Assembly (NCBI GenBank): GCA_937870685.1 | Contig: CALMZX010000040.1 | Coordinates: forward strand, 1-42,272 | Length of the DNA: 42,272 nucleotides | Direction of reading: 5' to 3' | DNA from: an uncultured Alphaproteobacteria bacterium | GTDB taxonomy: Bacteria > Pseudomonadota > Alphaproteobacteria > Rhizobiales > Aestuariivirgaceae | In this document: positions 30,529-37,614 of the stretch, piece after piece | Layout of the letters: each line of letters begins with the position of its first letter | Position numbering within the stretch: position 1 is the stretch's first letter | Program-made: the position numbers and the translations under genes | Notes under the pieces: model-generated | What the model was told of the DNA's origin: nothing | The model's input: the letters and a program-made list of their open reading frames with translations, nothing else | Database searches by the model: none

Positions 30529-31370
30529 GCACGCCCTTGCGCAAGACGCCTGCCCCTTCAAACGCTGCCGCTCCCTTCACAGGACCGGCCACACTGGAGG
30601 CCATCAACGACGAGGTGCGCGGCCTCTGGCGCTATGCCATCGTGCCCCTGTCTTCGGTCGGAGGCACAGCCAACGCGATCACGGCGGTGTGTGATGTGCC
30701 ACTTGATGTGGCCCAGAAGGGCAACGGCTTCCTGCTGACCCCCGTGGCCGCCAACACCGGGGCCGCGACACTCAATGTGGGCAAGGGGCCCAAGGCCCTG
30801 GTCAACCGCGATGGCAGTGCTTTGGCGGCGGGCCGTCTGGCCGCCGGTGTGCAGGAGGTGGTGACCGATGATGGCACCAGCTACCGCCTCGCGGTGGACA
30901 AGCCAGCCGCGTCCTCGGCCCCCCCGCTGACGGCACTCTTCGCCTACCAGCTGGCCCGCAACACGGCCTCTGCCAACATCGTGGCGGGGTGGCAGACCTA
31001 TCCCATCAACATGCAGGTCCAGAACAACATTCCAGGCCTTTCGCTCAATGCAGCCACCTTCACGCTGACGCTGCCCAACCGCCCGCTTCGGGTGCGCATG
31101 AAGGCCTTCACCAACAACGCCGACCCCGCAGCAGTCTTCCTCTGGAACGTGAGCGGCGCGGCACCCATCACGGCCAATTTCGTGCGCCAACCCGCCTGTC
31201 TCTATGGTGCGATCGAGGCCGAGGGCCTGATCACGCCGGCCACCTCCATGACCGCCCAGGTGAAAGTCTATGCGGTGTCGGCCTCCGGCAACTTCGGCGA
31301 GCCCCTCAATCTTGGTTCTCCCTCAACGCCGGAGCAATACGGCTTTATCGCCTTCGAGGCCTACCCATGA
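30525..31370 (+). CDS. tail fibre-associated protein, unknown
   Basis: 281 residues from ATG 30525. The first 130 residues read like a tail fibre attachment region (GNGFLLTPVAANTGAATLNV, GKGPKALVNRDGSALAAG), a motif also seen in other phage fibre proteins; the second half is a beta-rich domain (LPNRPLRVRMKAFTNNADPA). It lies between tip protein and the large fibre and likely forms part of the fibre complex. ATGA overlaps on both sides. Confidence 0.65.
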   Translation: MSTPLRKTPAPSNAAAPFTGPATLEAINDEVRGLWRYAIVPLSSVGGTANAITAVCDVPLDVAQKGNGFLLTPVAANTGAATLNVGKGPKALVNRDGSALAAGRLAAGVQEVVTDDGTSYRLAVDKPAASSAPPLTALFAYQLARNTASANIVAGWQTYPINMQVQNNIPGLSLNAATFTLTLPNRPLRVRMKAFTNNADPAAVFLWNVSGAAPITANFVRQPACLYGAIEAEGLITPATSMTAQVKVYAVSASGNFGEPLNLGSPSTPEQYGFIAFEAYP

Positions 31371-33775
31371 TCAGTCTCCGCACCGCCCGCCAGAACCGCG
31401 CCTTCACCGGCAAGCTGATGCTCCGCCTGCGCAACGGGCAGGGGCCCTATCCGCTGGCCCAGGCGCCCGCGAGTTACGAGCTGCGGCTGTTCCGCCACAA
31501 CAACACGACCCCTTTCGCCACCGCCACCGTGGCCAATGGCAAGATGACGGTCGGCGCCGATGCCGCGTCCACCATCATCTCCTACAGCTTCCCGGCAGGC
31601 GACATGGCCAACCTGCTGGGCTACGGCAGCATGGAACTGGTCTCGACAGTGGCGGGATCGGCACCCGAATGCGTGGCTCCGCTGATGTTCGTGAAGGAGA
31701 GCACGCCCTACACTCGTGGCGAGGACGAGACCCTGGTGATCTGGCAGGAGGACATCGTTGTCCTCGTTGAAGCCAGCCTGCAACTGGTGGTCAATCCGAC
31801 CGCGACAGGACTTGCGGTGCTTCAGGCGGCTGACGCCGCTGCCGGACGCGCGGCCCTTTCTGCCGAGCAGGCGGGAACCGCAGCGGCGGCCATCGCCGCC
31901 CATGCGGGGGCAAGCGACCCGCATCCGCAGTATGCAAGCGATGCCGACCTTGCAGCCGCGTTGGCGGACAAGGCCCCGCTGCTCTCTCCCGCTCTTGCGG
32001 GCACACCCACCGCGCCCACGGCCGCGCCGGGGACCAGCACGACCCAGATTGCCAGCACGGCGTTTGTGGCGGCAGCGGTGGCGGCGGGGGGCGATGCCAC
32101 CGGAACCCTGACTGGTGCTGCCGCCCTCGACCTGCTGCCGGTTCACTTGCGCGGGCGCAAGGCGCTGGTGCTGGACCTGGCAGGCAATGGCTATGCCGCC
32201 TTCAATGATGGCGCTGCCGCCGCCATGGGTGCGCTGGAAAGCTATGCCTCTGCCACCCTCACCAATTCCACCGGCGGCCTGCGCTGGACGCGCAAGCGGG
32301 TGCTGGCCAGCGTTTCCGCCGATGCCCTGCGCCTGACCCATGATTATCTGGGCCGCCCCGCAGGCGCGCTGTTTGAAGCGGCCTTCGCCTATCTGCACCC
32401 CTACAGCCAGCCCACCGTGGCGCAGCTCAGCAATGGCAGCAACGTGACCGACGCCACCGCGCCGGAGGGATGGAGCGGCAACTGGATCGGCTTCGGTGAC
32501 AACAGCCTGCAGCGCTTTTCCTATCTTGGCACGCAGGCCACCACGACCGGGCAGGAGTATTGCGCCGCCTTCCTCATCCGCATGGATGATGGTGGCGCGC
32601 CCGTGCCGGGGTTGACAATCGGCACTGGTGACTTTCTTTGCGCGAGCAGCCCGCCTCCCCTGAAACCGTCGGACGGCACGAGCGGCTTCGACATCACCGG
32701 CCCCTTCGCAGACAACGTTTATCAGGTGTCGTGGTATGCGGTTTCGACCGGAGCCACCATCCGCCCGCCGTCGCCCATCAAGTACACCGGCCAATCGGCG
32801 CGCGGCTTCCGTATCGGCCATCGCATGTTCGGCCCAGGCCGCTATCCGCCCTCCTTCATGGAGGCCACGGGCACGGCACCGTCGCGCGCCGCCGACGTAC
32901 TGTCACTTCCCGTCACGGGCTTTGCCGCCGACGAGATCACGCTTGCGGGTGCCTTCACCGCGCCCCAGCCGGAAGCCACGGTGCGCACCGTGTTCTGCCT
33001 GAAAAACGGGGCCGACAAGCTGGAAATGAACTTCGCCTCCGGCTCGATGGCGCCGGTCATCAAGTTGATCGTGGGCGGGGTGGAACAGTTCGGCGGCACG
33101 GCGGCAGCACTCACGCCGGGCACGGCCTACACCTTCCATGTGTCGGCGTCGAGAACCGACAAGCTGCTGCGCTGGAAGTTCTCCGGCCTTGCCGCCGGCA
33201 GCGTGGGACCGACAACACCGCTCACCGCCACCAGTGCCTTCACGCCAGCGGCCCTTGACGTGGGCAACGCGGGCGGCGCGGCGCAACTGTCATCGGCCAT
33301 CCGCTCGCTCTCGCTCATCGACCGGGCTTGGACGGCAGCGGAAGGCGAGAGCTTCACCGATGCCGGCGTGGCGGTGGCCTCACTCTCCTATGCCATGGCG
33401 GCACTGTCCGCCGATGTGCAGCTGACCACCAGCAACACGTTTTTCGACGGGCCATCGGTTACGCTGGCGGCGGGCACATGGCTGCTGAGCGCGCAGGCGC
33501 AGTACCAGAAGACCACGACCACGGCCAGCCAGGTGACGGTGCGCCTGCATGATGGCGTGAACACCATCGCCGACCAGAACAAGTATCACGCCAGCCTGAA
33601 CGGCATCACGCTGGGCTTCCACCTTTCCGACATTGTGGTGCTGGCGGCACCCGCCACGATCACGCTGCAGATGGCCACGACCGTGGGCAACGCCGCCTCT
33701 CTCATGAAGGCACAGGCACCGAACAATGGCAGTGGTGCCAACGCGACAATTATCAACGCAGTGAGGCTGGCATGA
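31367..33775 (+). CDS. tail fibre protein with lectin-like C-terminus
   Basis: 802 residues from ATG 31367. Residues about 1-150 are a beta-rich attachment domain. Residues about 165-235 show the classic fibre motif ASDPHPQYASDADLAAALAD, then SPALAGTPTAPTAAPGTSTT and QIASTAFVAAAV, which joins domains in many fibres. The rest contains regions of the kind found in concanavalin-like lectin folds (AFTAPQPEATVRTVFCLKNG, FSGLAAGSVGPTTPLTATSA) and a C1q/TNF-like end (VQLTTSNTFFDGPSVTLAAG, GTWLLSAQAQYQ). It is likely the main receptor-binding fibre, binding cell-surface sugar. Confidence 0.82.
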   Translation: MISLRTARQNRAFTGKLMLRLRNGQGPYPLAQAPASYELRLFRHNNTTPFATATVANGKMTVGADAASTIISYSFPAGDMANLLGYGSMELVSTVAGSAPECVAPLMFVKESTPYTRGEDETLVIWQEDIVVLVEASLQLVVNPTATGLAVLQAADAAAGRAALSAEQAGTAAAAIAAHAGASDPHPQYASDADLAAALADKAPLLSPALAGTPTAPTAAPGTSTTQIASTAFVAAAVAAGGDATGTLTGAAALDLLPVHLRGRKALVLDLAGNGYAAFNDGAAAAMGALESYASATLTNSTGGLRWTRKRVLASVSADALRLTHDYLGRPAGALFEAAFAYLHPYSQPTVAQLSNGSNVTDATAPEGWSGNWIGFGDNSLQRFSYLGTQATTTGQEYCAAFLIRMDDGGAPVPGLTIGTGDFLCASSPPPLKPSDGTSGFDITGPFADNVYQVSWYAVSTGATIRPPSPIKYTGQSARGFRIGHRMFGPGRYPPSFMEATGTAPSRAADVLSLPVTGFAADEITLAGAFTAPQPEATVRTVFCLKNGADKLEMNFASGSMAPVIKLIVGGVEQFGGTAAALTPGTAYTFHVSASRTDKLLRWKFSGLAAGSVGPTTPLTATSAFTPAALDVGNAGGAAQLSSAIRSLSLIDRAWTAAEGESFTDAGVAVASLSYAMAALSADVQLTTSNTFFDGPSVTLAAGTWLLSAQAQYQKTTTTASQVTVRLHDGVNTIADQNKYHASLNGITLGFHLSDIVVLAAPATITLQMATTVGNAASLMKAQAPNNGSGANATIINAVRLA

Positions 33776-34389
33776 GGGACTATGTTTTGACATCGTCATC
33801 GCGCGAGGCCATCGACGCGGCCGCGGGCATCATCGGCACACAGCATGCCGACATCGCCGGGCCCCGCCTCCTTAGCGATGAACTCTCACCCGCCGTCCTC
33901 GACGGCGCTGGCGAAGAGGTGACGGCGGCCGTCTTTGGCCCTGCCACCTTCAGGCTCGACGTGCGCTGGCATGGGGAAGGGAATCTGCCACAGCTGCCAG
34001 CAGGCGTGATGGTGACGGAAGGTCAAAACGGCTTTGCCCGGCCTGCGGCAGCGCCACCCGCGCCGACACAGACCCTCGCCGTAGCCGGAATCGAAGAGGT
34101 GCGGGCCGAGACGCTGCGCCGCCTGATCAATGGCTTCGGTGCCCGCGACCAGGCACACCTCGCCATCAAGGTGCAGGATGCGGTGATCCGTGCCGGCGTT
34201 CTTACCGACAAGCGCGTCTCGGGCGCGACACTGACGGCGGCCGAGGAAGCGGAAGCCGCCTTACTGCGCCAGGCGCAGAAGATCTACCTGGCGCTGAAGG
34301 CCAACGGCAACCGGCTGGAAGCACTGGCGGCCGCAGGCCAGCTGCCGGCGGATTTCCGCGACGAGGTACACTGGAAGCCGAACGCATGA
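33772..34389 (+). CDS. hypothetical protein behind tail fibre, possible fibre chaperone
   Basis: 205 residues, in ATGA overlap with the fibre gene. The first 90 residues are beta-like; the rest is helical and Ala/Leu-rich (EEVRAETLRRLINGFGARDQ, AEEAEAALLRQAQKIYLALK). Fibre assembly chaperones usually stand here in other phages, but no motif of the Tfa family is seen. Function by position only. Confidence 0.6.
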   Translation: MRDYVLTSSSREAIDAAAGIIGTQHADIAGPRLLSDELSPAVLDGAGEEVTAAVFGPATFRLDVRWHGEGNLPQLPAGVMVTEGQNGFARPAAAPPAPTQTLAVAGIEEVRAETLRRLINGFGARDQAHLAIKVQDAVIRAGVLTDKRVSGATLTAAEEAEAALLRQAQKIYLALKANGNRLEALAAAGQLPADFRDEVHWKPNA

Positions 34390-34799
34390 GCAGCTTCACT
34401 ACACCGCTGGAATACCGGGTGGTGCCGGGGCCTGAAGGCAGCGGCAAGGTCTGGTACTGGCTGAAGGAACCCTTCTCCTACGAGGTGGGCGAACTGGGCT
34501 CGGGCCTCACCCTCACGGTGCCTGCCACCTTCGTGACCGACCTTGCCTCGGTGCCATGGCCGCTGCGCCTGGTGTTCAAGCCGGACGGGCCGTGGGCGAA
34601 GGCGGCGGTGATTCACGACTTCCTCTACGACAAGGGCCTCGTCTCGCGCTGGATGGCCGACCGCATCTTCCTCGAAGGCATGAAGGTGCTGAAGATCAAT
34701 GTGGTGGTGAGGCTGTCCTTCTACGCGGCGGTGCGCGCCTGCGGCTGGCTGTGGTGGCGGAAGGGGCCTTTCCTGTGGCGCGGCATGGAGCACGAATGA
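34386..34799 (+). CDS. DUF1353 family protein
   Basis: 137 residues. The family marks are clear: TLTVPATFVTDLASVPWPLR, AAVIHDFLYDKGLVSRWMAD with RIFLEGMKVL and a final YAAVRACGWLWWRKGP. DUF1353 proteins are widespread in phages and phage-derived elements, in the late region; a role in lysis or cell-wall contact has been considered but is not settled. The conserved H-D-F-L-Y could bind a metal. Confidence 0.85.
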   Translation: MSSFTTPLEYRVVPGPEGSGKVWYWLKEPFSYEVGELGSGLTLTVPATFVTDLASVPWPLRLVFKPDGPWAKAAVIHDFLYDKGLVSRWMADRIFLEGMKVLKINVVVRLSFYAAVRACGWLWWRKGPFLWRGMEHE

Positions 34800-35029
34800 T
34801 GGGACGCAAACCGGAAGACACGGGCCTGCCGGCCATGCCGCAGAAGCTCTTCACGCTGAAGCGCGAGGAGGGGCCGAACGGCTTCACCCTCACGGCGATC
34901 TGGACCGGCCTCACAACAGCCGATTGCCGTATGCTGGCCGAGGGCTGCGAGGCCCTGGTGAAGTTCCCCGAGGAGGCCGATCCCCGCGAGGACTGGGACG
35001 GCGGCGGAGCCTGTCATGACATCAACTGA
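34796..35029 (+). CDS. hypothetical small phage protein
   Basis: 77 residues from ATG 34796 (a second ATG follows), in ATGA overlap with the DUF1353 gene. Acidic (ALVKFPEEADPREDWDGGGA), with one cysteine-containing helix (TTADCRMLAEGCEALVKF). No family recognised. Confidence 0.55.
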   Translation: MMGRKPEDTGLPAMPQKLFTLKREEGPNGFTLTAIWTGLTTADCRMLAEGCEALVKFPEEADPREDWDGGGACHDIN

Positions 35030-35273
35030 AAATGGCGTGAGGGCCATGGCACCGGGTGCGGCGGAGGAGGGGAAACGCGTGAGCCTCACCCTCTCCCTGC
35101 CGCCCCGGCTGGCCCGTGCCATCACAGGTGCCGCCGAAGCGGCCGGGCGCATCGATGCTGAGGGACGCGTGGTCATGGACCACATGATGATCGTGCCCGA
35201 GGAAAGCCCGCTTTGGGTGCCGCCCGGAGAACCCCATTGCGACCGCTTCAAGACGTCTTCGAAGGCCTGTTGA
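35016..35273 (+). CDS. hypothetical small phage protein
   Basis: 85 residues from ATG 35016, overlapping the preceding gene by 14 bases. A possible amphipathic segment (RVSLTLSLPPRLARAITGAA) is flanked by loops. No family recognised. It is the last gene of the tail operon; a hairpin follows. Confidence 0.5.
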   Translation: MTSTENGVRAMAPGAAEEGKRVSLTLSLPPRLARAITGAAEAAGRIDAEGRVVMDHMMIVPEESPLWVPPGEPHCDRFKTSSKAC

Positions 35274-35286
35274 GGGCCGCGTAACA

Positions 35287-35304
35287 CCGCCTCGAGAGAG
35301 GCGG
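35287..35304. terminator. hairpin between convergent genes
   Basis: CCGCCTC (35287-35293), GAGA tetraloop, GAGGCGG (35298-35304): a perfect 7-bp stem with a stable GNRA loop, in the 40-base space between the end of the tail operon and the 3' end of the minus-strand lipoprotein gene. No U-run on either side, so termination strength is uncertain. Confidence 0.45.
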
Positions 35305-35313
35305 GGGAAGGGG

Positions 35314-35652
35314 TTAAAGAGGGGCTGGCGGCTTGTCGGTGATACACTGAAAATTGACGGTGGCGCGCCATGTGGCGCAGATGCCGTCCGGGGTCATCAT
35401 CACGCATTGGCGGCGCTCGGCCCCGAAGGCCTCGGCGTTCTTGTAGCCCCAGACCTGACATTTGGCCGCGGCTTCCATGCGTGCTTGCTCCCAGTTGATT
35501 TGCGGAGTCTGGAAGGCCCCCCATTCCACCGCCATCTCGACGGTGCCGTCCGACCTGCTTCCGGTGACGGGAACGGCCTGCTTGGGCACCGTGCAGGCGG
35601 CCAGTGCGAGGGCCTGCGCCAGTGCGAGTCCGAGTGCCAGATGTGCCTTCAT
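35314..35652 (-). CDS. YecR-like lipoprotein
   Basis: 112 residues from ATG 35652 (minus), with GGGAGG six bases upstream. A lipoprotein signal (AHLALGLALAQALALAAC) ends in LAAC with C20 as lipidated residue. The mature part VTGSRSDGTVEMAVEWGAF, then AAKCQVWGYKNAEAFGAERR and CVMMTPDGICATWRATVNFQ with paired cysteines fits the YecR-like family, small outer-membrane lipoproteins known from enterobacteria and phages. It is transcribed against the tail operon from its own promoter. That is the mark of a lysogeny-expressed cargo gene, which might alter the cell surface. Confidence 0.75.
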   Translation of the reverse strand: MKAHLALGLALAQALALAACTVPKQAVPVTGSRSDGTVEMAVEWGAFQTPQINWEQARMEAAAKCQVWGYKNAEAFGAERRQCVMMTPDGICATWRATVNFQCITDKPPAPL

Positions 35653-36004
35653 GAGTGCCTCCCCTGATGCACTCTGGGAGTGTGCTGTCGGAGGAGTCAA
35701 GGGCAGGGCGGGTAGGCCATTGCCGCACCCCGGCGCAAGGACCTTCCGTTCCCGTTCCGGGCTCGTTGACGAAGGGTCCAAATCAGCGCATCTTCCGGGC
35801 ATGGCCAGTGTCTCACAGCGCTGCCATTTCACTAGACCATAGGACTATCCCAATGACTCATCTGAGCCACTTCGGCACCGGCATTGTCGGGTGCCCCGGC
35901 GAATACAAGACCCTCACGGGGAATAACCGGGGGTGGACCTATGGCCACTGTGAACCACCCGGCGCTCCATGCGCCATGTTCACTAAATACCATAGGAGAA
36001 GACC
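35653..36004. other. 352-base intergenic region with hairpins and possible promoter
   Basis: No convincing gene; a frame running through it lacks a plausible protein. It contains a promoter-like TTGACG (from about 35766) with CATCTT 17 bases on, a hairpin GGCACC/GGTGCC (35874-35879, 35890-35895) and a hairpin GGCGC/GCGCC (35961-35965, 35971-35975). ACCATAGGA occurs twice (near 35835 and 35988), each time just before an ATG. It probably holds the divergent promoters of the lipoprotein gene (left) and the right-end operon (right), with a structured leader. Confidence 0.45.
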
Positions 36005-36322
36005 ATGGTTGTTGTTCCCAACCAGCCCGAGCCGCAGGCCCGCACCGGCCAACGCCCCCCGAATACTCTGGGCGAGCGCTTTGCCATCGAGGCAGGCCTG
36101 CTTTGCCCTGAGTGGCGGCATTTTACGCCGCCGGAAGGGGCCGAAGACCGCCTGCGGGACCTCATGGTGATCACCCGCTTCATGACCGACCTGGCGGAAG
36201 GGCCGGGTGCAGGACGCATGGAGGTCACACATGAAGGCCTGCTGGCGCTGCTGCATCTGCTCGGTCGTGAAATGGAGATGATCCATCATCTCATGGCTGT
36301 GAAACACGACGTGAAGATCTGA
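36005..36322 (+). CDS. hypothetical right-end phage protein
   Basis: 105 residues with AGGAGA seven bases before the ATG. A polar, Pro/Gln-rich front is followed by a helical body (DRLRDLMVITRFMTDLAEGP, LLALLHLLGREMEMIHHLM) rich in Met and His. No family recognised. First gene of the right-end group. Confidence 0.6.
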   Translation: MVVVPNQPEPQARTGQRPPNTLGERFAIEAGLLCPEWRHFTPPEGAEDRLRDLMVITRFMTDLAEGPGAGRMEVTHEGLLALLHLLGREMEMIHHLMAVKHDVKI

Positions 36323-36332
36323 CCGGAACCGG

Positions 36333-36365
36333 GCCGGGCGGGGCGCAGGAGTGCCCCCGCCCGGC
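36333..36365 (+). terminator. 11-bp perfect hairpin between right-end genes
   Basis: GCCGGGCGGGG (36333-36343) pairs fully with CCCCGCCCGGC (36355-36365) around an 11-base loop. It follows the preceding gene by ten bases. No T-run follows; it may act as an attenuator, as a transcript-end stabiliser or as a factor-dependent stop, and would separate expression of the genes on its two sides. Confidence 0.45.
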
Positions 36366-36394
36366 ACACCATCAGACAGCACAGGAGGAACCCC

Positions 36395-36988
36395 ATGCAC
36401 ACCCGCAAACTGACCCTCGCGGAACTTCGCGCCAAATGTGGCGGACGCGAGGAAACAGACTTCACCATCACCGCCGCCAGCGCGGAGGAAGAGGCCCATA
36501 TCCGCAACGACATTGCCTACCGGGAAGGGCGGTTTTCAACGCTGACTCCCGAAGCCCAGGAGACCTGCCATTGGCGCGCCGCAGCTGTGATTTACGCACT
36601 CGATATGTGGGCCAAACACCGGGCATGGGAAAAAACCTCGGCGTTAGAGTATGCTGCGGCCCAAATTGGCTGTTCCAGTCGAATGCTGTTCCGATTACTG
36701 AAGCTGTTCCCGCTGGAATCTGTGGGGGAAGGGTATTGGCACCTTTATGTTATTCCTGCCCGGAAGAAGGATCACTCCCTTGCCTCACAGCATCCCAAAG
36801 TGTGGATCAAAATCAACGAACTGCTAAGACAGGGCCAGCGTCCCTCCCTCATTGTCGCCCGCATCAAGGCAGAGATGGGGTTTGATGTAAGTGCGCGGAC
36901 CGTCCAGCGGATCGCTGTACAGGAGAGTGGCGAAGGACGGCTTGAGCGCACCAAATTCATCAATCGCTTTGGAAAGACCACATCATGA
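36395..36988 (+). CDS. hypothetical protein with two helix-turn-helix-like segments
   Basis: 197 residues with AGGAGG before the ATG. Residues about 84-104 (LEYAAAQIGCSSRMLFRLLKL) and 150-174 (PSLIVARIKAEMGFDVSARTV then QRIA) look like two helix-turn-helix units, with a strand-containing middle (EGYWHLYVIPARKKD). No family recognised. It overlaps the next gene by ATGA. GC content drops inside this gene compared with the tail region, which suggests a separate origin. A cargo (moron) regulator or DNA-acting protein is inferred. Confidence 0.65.
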   Translation: MHTRKLTLAELRAKCGGREETDFTITAASAEEEAHIRNDIAYREGRFSTLTPEAQETCHWRAAAVIYALDMWAKHRAWEKTSALEYAAAQIGCSSRMLFRLLKLFPLESVGEGYWHLYVIPARKKDHSLASQHPKVWIKINELLRQGQRPSLIVARIKAEMGFDVSARTVQRIAVQESGEGRLERTKFINRFGKTTS

Positions 36989-37428
36989 AGAAGGACCTCT
37001 CTCTGCGCGCTGCCTTGGTCCTCAAAGGATTGTCGGCCATCAAGGCAAGGATCGACGGCGGGGAACTGATGACCCGCGCTTTCGCGTCGCCAGAGGCACG
37101 GGTGCACATCGGCAGTGTCGCCATGGGGCGGCGGTACTGGCTGGCCGTCCGGCACCACCCGGAGTCGGACTGGCCGGAAATCGTGAACACCATCCTACAG
37201 CGACCCGGCAGTCGCAACTCTCGGAAGATGTTTCAACCTGGACCTGTTGCTCAAGCCCTACTAAAGAACATCAACCTGCATGATCCGACTCTCAATTTAA
37301 GCGCCCTTCACGGAACCTTGATTATTGCCACCCGAGACCAAGGGGAGACATTCCCCCATATGGGGTGGTTCTACAAATACGTGGGGCGGGTCCGGGATGG
37401 CACCATCAACAAAATTGCGGACAAGTAA
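36985..37428 (+). CDS. hypothetical right-end phage protein
   Basis: 147 residues, translation coupled to the gene before it. A basic helical front (KDLSLRAALVLKGLSAIKAR) is followed by a mixed domain with DGGELMTRAFASPEARVHIG, SDWPEIVNTILQRPG and HGTLIIATRDQGETFPHMG. Codon use in its second half (ATTATT, TTAAGC, CTCAAT) is unlike the tail genes. No family recognised. Last gene before the host boundary; in Mu this place holds the mom DNA-modification genes, but no Mom similarity is seen. Confidence 0.6.
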   Translation: MKKDLSLRAALVLKGLSAIKARIDGGELMTRAFASPEARVHIGSVAMGRRYWLAVRHHPESDWPEIVNTILQRPGSRNSRKMFQPGPVAQALLKNINLHDPTLNLSALHGTLIIATRDQGETFPHMGWFYKYVGRVRDGTINKIADK

Positions 37429-37510
37429 GTCTCGTCATGCGGACAAAAAAATTCCGGGCTACACGTGTGGTCAGTCATGTGCCGCCTTTCGTTTGGCATG
37501 CCGTCGTTCG

Positions 37511-37526
37511 CATAATATATATTATG
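37511..37526. repeat. perfect 16-bp AT-rich palindrome at prophage/host boundary
   Basis: CATAATATATATTATG reads the same on both strands. It is the most AT-rich spot of the whole window. It may be a cruciform-prone site, a protein-binding site at the phage end, or host sequence beside the insertion. Confidence 0.6.
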
Positions 37527-37559
37527 GAATATTTGTGTGTGACTTGGGATGCAGATGGA

Positions 37560-37576
37560 GGCCGGATTTTCCGGCC
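37560..37576 (-). terminator. hairpin after the host secreted-protein gene
   Basis: GGCCGG (37560-37565) and CCGGCC (37571-37576) around ATTTT; a 6-bp stem that can gain one A-T pair. It lies 39 bases beyond the stop codon of the minus-strand gene at 37615 and would end that transcript. There is no U-run on the minus strand, so the call is tentative. Confidence 0.4.
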
Positions 37577-37614
37577 CCCATCAATGTCTTGTGAGGCATT
37601 CCTGCCATCGCGTC

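Larger units (their letters stand above)
1..37540. mobile_element. Mu-like (transposable) prophage with siphovirus-type tail; left end outside window
   Basis: A continuous set of phage genes runs from the end of a MuA-type transposase to about 37.4 kb. Replication and head genes match the phage Mu plan (A, B, GemA/gp16, gp25-gp29, F, I, T, gp35-37, G). The tail genes are of the non-contractile type with a tube protein, tape measure, NlpC/P60 and J-like tip protein, as known from transposable siphophages such as B3, D3112 and RcapMu. No integrase is visible, which fits transposition. The exact right end is not resolved. It must lie between the last phage gene (stop at 37428) and the 3' end of the host gene at 37615, so the end coordinate given is approximate. 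The element looks intact: no frameshifted core gene was found in the part shown. Confidence 0.9.
37429..37614. other. prophage right end / host boundary region
   Basis: 186 bases with no gene. The first part has several short related words (GTCATGCGGAC, GTCATGTGCCG, GGCATGCCGTC) that may be transposase-binding repeats of the right end; they are imperfect. Then follows an AT-rich palindrome and the hairpin at the end of the host gene. The exact joint cannot be fixed without the left end and the 5-bp target duplication. Confidence 0.5.

Noticed and set aside
31361..32821. 486-residue antisense frame in the tail fibre gene
   Set aside because: Arg/Gly/His-rich shadow frame; the plus strand has recognised fibre motifs.
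540..35265. Repeated CTTCGAAG words as a regulatory motif
   Set aside because: Most copies lie within genes as ordinary Phe-Glu/Ser-Lys codons; no consistent position relative to starts.
35655..36170. 171-residue frame across the right-end leader
   Set aside because: It overlaps the better supported gene at 36005 in another frame and reads like noncoding DNA (Pro/Arg/Ser-rich); a short leader peptide from 35853 cannot be excluded but has no support.
36395..37428. Mom/Com DNA-modification genes as in Mu
   Set aside because: Place is the same but no Mom acetyltransferase-like or Com zinc-finger features are present.
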